NCBI GenBank assembly: GCA_016872225.1
Contig: VHAW01000053.1
Coordinates: forward strand, 1 to 10,942
Reading direction: 5' to 3'
Length of the DNA: 10,942 nt
Origin: Sphingomonadales bacterium
Lineage (GTDB): Bacteria > Bacteroidota > Bacteroidia > UBA7662
In this document: positions 7,251-10,942 of the stretch, in pieces
Layout of the letters: each line of letters begins with the position of its first letter
Position numbering within the stretch: position 1 is the stretch's first letter
Notes under the pieces: generated by a model
The model's database searches: none
What the model was told of the DNA's origin: nothing
What the model saw: only the letters and a program-made list of their open reading frames with translations
Position numbers and translations under genes: made by a program

Positions 7251-7886
7251 TTAGATGACGATATCCCTGGTCTGTTCTTCCTTGAGGAAGGACTCGATGT
7301 CTTGAAGCATAGTTTGGTAGGCTTCAGGGTTGATGAGGTAGCGTAAATGAAGATTCACATCTTCGAAGCAATGCAGGATGGAACCGTTATCCTGGATGCA
7401 GTATCCCTGCTTGCCTGGGATAAATGGACGAATGGGCCCCGCAAGGGTGTTGATGACCAGACGATCTTTGTCCGTGTCCATCGGGAGCCGTGATAGTTTG
7501 GCGTTGATGACCAGCAATCGATCTCGAAAATAAATGAGTTGATGTCGCTTGGCATAGGTTGTGAGCAGATCCTGACGGGTAAAAGCATGAACAATATCGG
7601 GTCTAATTCCCGGGATCGTCTTGCTAAAGGCAGGGTTAGCGATATCCAATTCAAGGAATGACGCCAAAGTCTCGTTGAATCTTTTTTCTACATCTGGCAA
7701 ATCCTGAAGGTTATGGCGAAGGCTGGGGATCTTTAGTCCGTATTGGCGAATTTCGTGGTAGTGGTACAGTACGCTTTTGGAAAGGTGCCTGGTATCGTTG
7801 TCATCTTCTGTACGTCTGCGAGTACGCGATGGGCGGTTGTTCAAAATGTTGCCTAATTTCTCAATCAGAAGGGCGATGCTTTTCAT
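7251..7886 (-). CDS. Hypothetical protein, 211 residues, no recognised family
   Basis: I do not recognise this protein. It starts at the ATG at 7886-7884 and ends at the TAA at 7253-7251, only eight bases from the convergent end of the deacetylase-acyltransferase gene. The N-terminus (MKSIALLIEKLGNIL) is amphipathic rather than a clear signal peptide and is followed by a basic, disordered-looking segment (RPSRTRRRTEDDND, 18-31). The rest appears to be mixed alpha/beta: helices around 35-85, then strand-rich stretches such as LIYFRDRLLVINAKLS (116-131), DRLVINTLAG (140-149) and GYCIQDNGSILHCFEDVNLHL (161-181), ending in a charged helix (MLQDIESFLKEE). It has two cysteines (Cys163 and Cys173) but no CxxC, no nucleotide-binding loop and no membrane helix. 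It lies 46 bp downstream of the thioredoxin-like gene on the same strand and is probably co-transcribed with it. The long open frame and sensible composition support a real gene. Confidence 0.72.
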   Translation of the reverse strand: MKSIALLIEKLGNILNNRPSRTRRRTEDDNDTRHLSKSVLYHYHEIRQYGLKIPSLRHNLQDLPDVEKRFNETLASFLELDIANPAFSKTIPGIRPDIVHAFTRQDLLTTYAKRHQLIYFRDRLLVINAKLSRLPMDTDKDRLVINTLAGPIRPFIPGKQGYCIQDNGSILHCFEDVNLHLRYLINPEAYQTMLQDIESFLKEEQTRDIVI

Positions 7887-7932
7887 ATCGTAAAATTAGG
7901 TCAATTTGAGTCGAATTAGGTTAGATATGGGA
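7887..7932 (-). promoter_or_regulatory. AT-rich spacer with repeated AATTAGGT words
   Basis: This 46-bp gap between the thioredoxin-like gene and the downstream hypothetical gene contains AATTAGGT twice in the same orientation (plus strand 7894-7901 and 7914-7921), exactly 20 bp apart. TAGGTTAG occurs at 7917-7924 and again at 7940-7947, just inside the upstream gene. Same-face spacing of two helical turns would suit a protein-binding site, but chance is a real alternative in an AT-rich spacer. No terminator hairpin is visible, so read-through into the downstream gene is expected. Confidence 0.3.
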
Positions 7933-9351
7933 TTATGGATAGGTTAGTTCCAGGGAGCTTTCGGCGCGGAATACATCCGCGATAAGGCCGTTACGATCTA
8001 CTTTGACAAAGAGGGGGGTGGCGTAGAGCACATAGGCCTCCACTGTGGGCCCTTGGCGACCAAGAGGATCCTGCAAGTGGGTCCATCCTGGAAGGGTGGC
8101 TATGGTGGAAGACCAATTCTGAGTAGAACCTCCGACGGAGATGGTTGTCACGGCCCAGTCGGAGTGCTTGGAGGACCACCAGCGGTAAAGTTTGGGTAAT
8201 TGTACCAAACAATGATCGCAATCAGCAGCCCAGAACACATAAAGCCCTTCAGTGGGCTGCAGGTCAACAGCCTGACCAGCTGCGTTGACGAGGCTATTCA
8301 GACGAGGCGTCTTGGCTCCCTGACTGATGGGGGCATAGTGCCGGAGATTGTCTCGGAGTTTGCGTTCTAATTCGGGGTCGGAACATGAATTGTTTTCGGA
8401 CAATTGGTGAGATAGCAATTGCAGGGCTTTGGGTTGTTGCATCTGCTGAAGACCAAGGCGTAAGAAATCGGCGACGGGAACCACGTACCTTGGGTTAGTT
8501 TTGAGGTGGTTCATAATGGATTCGACAAAGCGCATCGCTTGAATTTCCTCGGAATACACGGAATCGGGCTCAAAAAGGCGATAATATTCCACTACCATTT
8601 TGGGCAAAACATTATGGTATAAATGAACGGTATCGCTGAGGTCCATGAGGTTCAGGTAACGGCCAGGTTTGAGTTCATTGCGCAGGCGCTCCGGGCGATT
8701 GCCCACAAAAGGGGCTTCCAGGCCCAGAAGGCGCAGACCCAGATCCGAATCGGGGGCATGTATCCTGCGGATGAGCAGGGCTTCGGCGGCCTCCAGGCGC
8801 TCCACTTCGGCTTGGGCGCCTTGTAACATGGCGGTGGCTTGGGGAAATTCGACGGTCAACTGGTCTAGCAATTGCAATTGAAGCCGTAATTTGATAAGCT
8901 CGCTACGGGTATCGCGATAAATCTTCCAGGAGGTGCCGTGATGAATCAGGACCGAATCCGGTCCCAAGGCCTCAAAATGCAGGCCTTTTCCGTCCCATAA
9001 CACCGCATTTTGGCCACCGGGCCATACCAATTGGTAGAAACCGTGGTAAGATTTCCCGGGCATTTCGAAACGCACCACGCCGCTGCTGTCCGCCTGAGTG
9101 ATCGCTACGGTATCGGATTGATGAAGGCGAACGGTAGCTAGAACCACCTTGGTGCCCGGTTCCGCAGGGAGTTTGGCTATGAGCATATTGGCCTCCAGCG
9201 TTGCTTTGCTTCTTTGGGCTATAGCCATGGTAGCGTCCAACCCCAGAACTATTAGCAGAAGCCCTCCACGCATTGAAAAGAGCAAATTAGCAAGGGTCGT
9301 TTTGACCGGAAAATTATCGGAGAACCAAAGTCGTTGGAGGATGGGTATCAT
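7933..9351 (-). CDS. Secreted thioredoxin-fold protein (TlpA/ResA-like, DUF4369-like N-terminus)
   Basis: Predicted exported thiol-disulfide protein of the Bacteroidota TlpA-like type. From the longest start (ATG at 9351-9349) it has 472 residues. A signal sequence runs through GGLLLIVLGLDATMAIAQ (29-46) with a likely AIA|Q cleavage. Residues about 50-130 form a beta-rich domain resembling DUF4369 (VRFEMPGKSYHGFYQLVWPG, 93-112). Residues about 145-195 are a charged helix that may form a coiled coil, and about 225-345 are helical. The C-terminal thioredoxin domain (about 345-465) has FWAADCDHC (373-381), so the redox pair is Cys378-Asp-His-Cys381, and a cis-proline motif ATP (444-446). No lipobox is present, so it is likely periplasmic and soluble. 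An internal ATG at 9273-9271 gives a compact 20-residue signal peptide and may be the true start. Family relatives reduce or oxidise exported protein cysteines; the substrate here is unknown. Confidence 0.82.
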   Translation of the reverse strand: MIPILQRLWFSDNFPVKTTLANLLFSMRGGLLLIVLGLDATMAIAQRSKATLEANMLIAKLPAEPGTKVVLATVRLHQSDTVAITQADSSGVVRFEMPGKSYHGFYQLVWPGGQNAVLWDGKGLHFEALGPDSVLIHHGTSWKIYRDTRSELIKLRLQLQLLDQLTVEFPQATAMLQGAQAEVERLEAAEALLIRRIHAPDSDLGLRLLGLEAPFVGNRPERLRNELKPGRYLNLMDLSDTVHLYHNVLPKMVVEYYRLFEPDSVYSEEIQAMRFVESIMNHLKTNPRYVVPVADFLRLGLQQMQQPKALQLLSHQLSENNSCSDPELERKLRDNLRHYAPISQGAKTPRLNSLVNAAGQAVDLQPTEGLYVFWAADCDHCLVQLPKLYRWWSSKHSDWAVTTISVGGSTQNWSSTIATLPGWTHLQDPLGRQGPTVEAYVLYATPLFVKVDRNGLIADVFRAESSLELTYP

Positions 9352-9374
9352 AAGCCTTAAAATTCATACAGGAA

Positions 9375-9407
9375 CAAATATCGGCAGCCCAAGGATAACG
9401 ATATTTG
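9375..9407. repeat. Perfect 9-bp inverted repeat in the divergent thioredoxin-like/ettA promoter gap
   Basis: CAAATATCG (9375-9383) and CGATATTTG (9399-9407) are exact reverse complements separated by 15 bp, centred on 9391 between the two divergent genes. Each arm, read outward, ends in GATATTTG, one base away from the Bacteroidota -7 element TAnnTTTG. The repeat could be an operator for a dimeric regulator or a pair of degenerate back-to-back promoter elements. On the minus strand the arm would put a transcript start near 9368, a short distance before the ATG at 9351. On the plus strand the start would fall almost on the ettA ATG. Neither arm has a clear -33 partner. Confidence 0.4.
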
Positions 9408-9429
9408 CGGCATGACAGATCGGCAAATA
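9402..9429 (+). promoter_or_regulatory. Possible hairpin around the ettA start codon
   Basis: TATTTGC (9402-9408) and GCAAATA (9423-9429) are exact reverse complements with a 14-nt loop that contains the ettA ATG (9412-9414). The left arm overlaps the right arm of the neighbouring inverted repeat (9399-9407), so an RNA containing all three segments could fold in two mutually exclusive ways. The stem is short and AT-rich, so it would be weak; a regulatory role is speculative. Confidence 0.25.
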
Positions 9430-10942
9430 ATTTTTTCGATGGCCGGGGTAAACAAGATCCTCCCTACCGGCAAGACCGTTCTCAAGGATATTTACCTCTC
9501 CTTTTTCTATGGGGCCAAAATAGGGGTCCTCGGTTTGAACGGCGCGGGTAAATCTACTTTGCTCAAAATCATTGCCGGATTGGACAAAAATTACCAAGGC
9601 GAAGTGGTATTTTCCCCGGGTTACAAGGTGGGTTATCTATCACAGGAACCGGAGCTGGACCCCACCAAAACGGTAAAGCAAATCGTGGAAGAAGGTGTGG
9701 GCGACACCATGGCTCTTTTGGTTGAATTTGATACCGTTTCGGCTGCTTTTGGCGAGGCGGATGCAGATTTTGACGTTCTTCTCAAACGTCAGTCCGAAAT
9801 TCAGGAGGCCCTGGATGCTTCGGATGCTTGGAACATTGATACCCGCCTTAACATGGCGATGGAAGCACTTCAATGCCCCCCGGCAGATGCATTGGTTGAG
9901 CGACTTAGCGGGGGGGAGCGCCGCCGCGTGGCTCTTTGTCGTTTGTTGTTACAGGAGCCAGAAATTCTTTTATTGGATGAGCCCACTAACCACCTGGATG
10001 CCGAAAGTATCGATTGGTTGGAACAGCATTTGCGCCGCTACAAAGGCACCGTCATCGCTGTGACCCACGATCGTTATTTCTTGGACAATGTAGCGGGATG
10101 GATTTTGGAATTGGATCGAGGCGAAGGCATTCCTTACCAAGGCAATTATTCGGGATGGTTGGAACAAAAATCCAAGCGCCTAGCCCAAGAGGAAAAGAGC
10201 GAAAGCAAAAGACAGAAAACCCTGCAACGGGAATTGGACTGGGTACGCATGGCGCCCAAAGCCCGTCACGCCAAATCCAAGGCCCGTTTGACGGCTTACC
10301 ACAAATTGCTGGACGAGGATATCAAAGAGAAAGAGGCCCGTTTGGAGCTCTTTATTCCGTCCGGACCCCGTTTGGGCAATACGGTGATCGAGATTGAGGG
10401 GGTGAGCAAGGCTTTTGGGGAGAGAACGCTGGTCAAGGATTTGACGTTTAGTCTGCCACCGGCCGGGGTGGTGGGCATCATCGGCCCCAACGGGGTGGGT
10501 AAAACCACCTTGTTCCGCATGATTGTGGGTCAAGAAAAGCCGGACAGCGGAACGGTACGTATCGGGGAAACGGTGCAGTTGGCCTATGTGGACCAATCCC
10601 ACGATGATTTGATTCCGGACAAGACGGTGATTGATCTGATCTCCGGGGGAACCGAATACGTGATGGTGGATGGTCGCCAAGTGAATGCGCGGGCTTACCT
10701 CAGCAAATTCAATTTTACGGGTTCGGACCAAAACAAAAAACTCAAGGACCTTTCCGGCGGGGAGCGCAACCGGGCGCATTTGGCGCTGACCCTCAAGCAG
10801 GGGGCGAATGTTCTTCTCTTGGACGAACCAACCAACGATATCGATGTGAATACGTTGCGGGCTCTCGAAGAGGCCATCGAAAATTTCCCGGGTTGTGCGG
10901 TCATCATATCGCACGATCGCTGGTTTTTGGACCGGGTGTGCA
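9412..10942 (+). CDS. ettA: ABC-F translation factor EttA (energy-dependent translational throttle), C-terminus cut by window edge
   Basis: Cytosolic tandem-ATPase of the ABC-F family that binds the ribosomal E site and, in E. coli, gates entry into elongation according to ATP/ADP ratio. The 510 visible residues have no membrane segment. First ATPase: Walker A GLNGAGKST (41-49), an arm segment at about 97-140, signature LSGGE (165-169), Walker B LLLDEP with catalytic Glu190, and THDRYF (218-223). The charged interdomain linker (about 245-320) carries ARHAKSKARL (284-293). Second ATPase: GPNGVGKTT (358-366), YVDQSHDD (392-399), LSGGERNRAHLA (447-458), Walker B with Glu472 and SHDRWFLD (500-507). 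Glu190 and Glu472 align with E. coli EttA Glu188 and Glu470 at a constant offset of two. The short arm and the GGERNRxHLA spelling favour EttA over Uup or YheS types. About 45 residues are missing at the C-terminus. The ATG at 9412 places the first Walker A at the usual distance; no Shine-Dalgarno sequence is visible. Confidence 0.95.
   Translation, partial: MTDRQIIFSMAGVNKILPTGKTVLKDIYLSFFYGAKIGVLGLNGAGKSTLLKIIAGLDKNYQGEVVFSPGYKVGYLSQEPELDPTKTVKQIVEEGVGDTMALLVEFDTVSAAFGEADADFDVLLKRQSEIQEALDASDAWNIDTRLNMAMEALQCPPADALVERLSGGERRRVALCRLLLQEPEILLLDEPTNHLDAESIDWLEQHLRRYKGTVIAVTHDRYFLDNVAGWILELDRGEGIPYQGNYSGWLEQKSKRLAQEEKSESKRQKTLQRELDWVRMAPKARHAKSKARLTAYHKLLDEDIKEKEARLELFIPSGPRLGNTVIEIEGVSKAFGERTLVKDLTFSLPPAGVVGIIGPNGVGKTTLFRMIVGQEKPDSGTVRIGETVQLAYVDQSHDDLIPDKTVIDLISGGTEYVMVDGRQVNARAYLSKFNFTGSDQNKKLKDLSGGERNRAHLALTLKQGANVLLLDEPTNDIDVNTLRALEEAIENFPGCAVIISHDRWFLDRVC

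Noticed and set aside
7233..7263. Possible bidirectional terminator between the convergent genes (TATCGT at 7233-7238 pairing with ACGATA at 7258-7263)
   Set aside because: The stem is only 6 bp, AT-rich, has a 19-nt loop and no T-tract on either side, so it would not act as an intrinsic terminator.
10180..10914. 244-codon minus-strand open frame inside ettA
   Set aside because: Long antisense frames are common opposite conserved genes. The plus strand carries complete EttA ATPase motifs here, and the antisense product has no recognisable domain.
9412..10942. ettA as an antibiotic-resistance ABC-F gene (Vga/Msr/OptrA type)
   Set aside because: Both catalytic glutamates align with E. coli EttA at a constant offset, the arm is present and the interdomain linker is short, whereas resistance proteins have a longer, divergent linker. 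There is also no mobile-element context.
1..10942. Defence island, prophage, CRISPR array or insertion sequence
   Set aside because: No transposase, integrase, phage structural gene, restriction or toxin gene, regularly spaced repeat or terminal inverted repeat was found. The region is mainly core genes plus one glycan-related pair.

Overview
The window looks like a chromosomal segment of a member of the Bacteroidota with roughly balanced GC content. Four things point there. The PolA 5'-nuclease has the PDKDF version of the usual GDKD motif. The glycosyltransferase and the deacetylase-like protein belong to families I know mainly from Bacteroidota. The exported thioredoxin-fold protein has the DUF4369-like plus TlpA/ResA-like plan common in that phylum. 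None of the genes has a convincing Shine-Dalgarno sequence, and an exact match to the Bacteroidota -7 promoter element (TAnnTTTG) sits upstream of fumC. This assignment is an inference from protein style; there is no rRNA marker.

Layout. Bases 1-1907 (minus) hold the N-terminal two thirds of DNA polymerase I, cut by the window edge. A 103-bp divergent promoter region follows. Next comes a plus-strand run of three tightly packed genes: fumC (2011-3417), a GT-B-type glycosyltransferase (3417-4694, sharing one base with fumC) and an 845-residue protein (4705-7242) that joins a polysaccharide-deacetylase-like domain to a GNAT/FemAB-type acyltransferase-like domain. Eight bases later, on the opposite strand, a two-gene minus-strand group ends. 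Read in its own direction it is a secreted thioredoxin-like protein (9351-7933) followed by an unrecognised 211-residue protein (7886-7251). Divergent from it, across a 60-bp gap, is ettA (9412 to the window end, about 510 of roughly 555 codons).

How the genes fit together. polA, fumC and ettA are core genes of DNA repair, the TCA cycle and translation control, and appear intact where visible. The accessory interest lies in the glycosyltransferase plus deacetylase-acyltransferase pair. Its organisation suggests a small surface-glycan tailoring module in which a sugar is transferred, then perhaps N-deacetylated, and the freed amine perhaps acylated. No substrate can be read from the sequence. 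The module appears to be co-transcribed and possibly translationally coupled with fumC.

No rRNA, tRNA, CRISPR array, insertion sequence, integrase or convincing intrinsic terminator was seen. No gene-free stretch exceeds about 105 bp.
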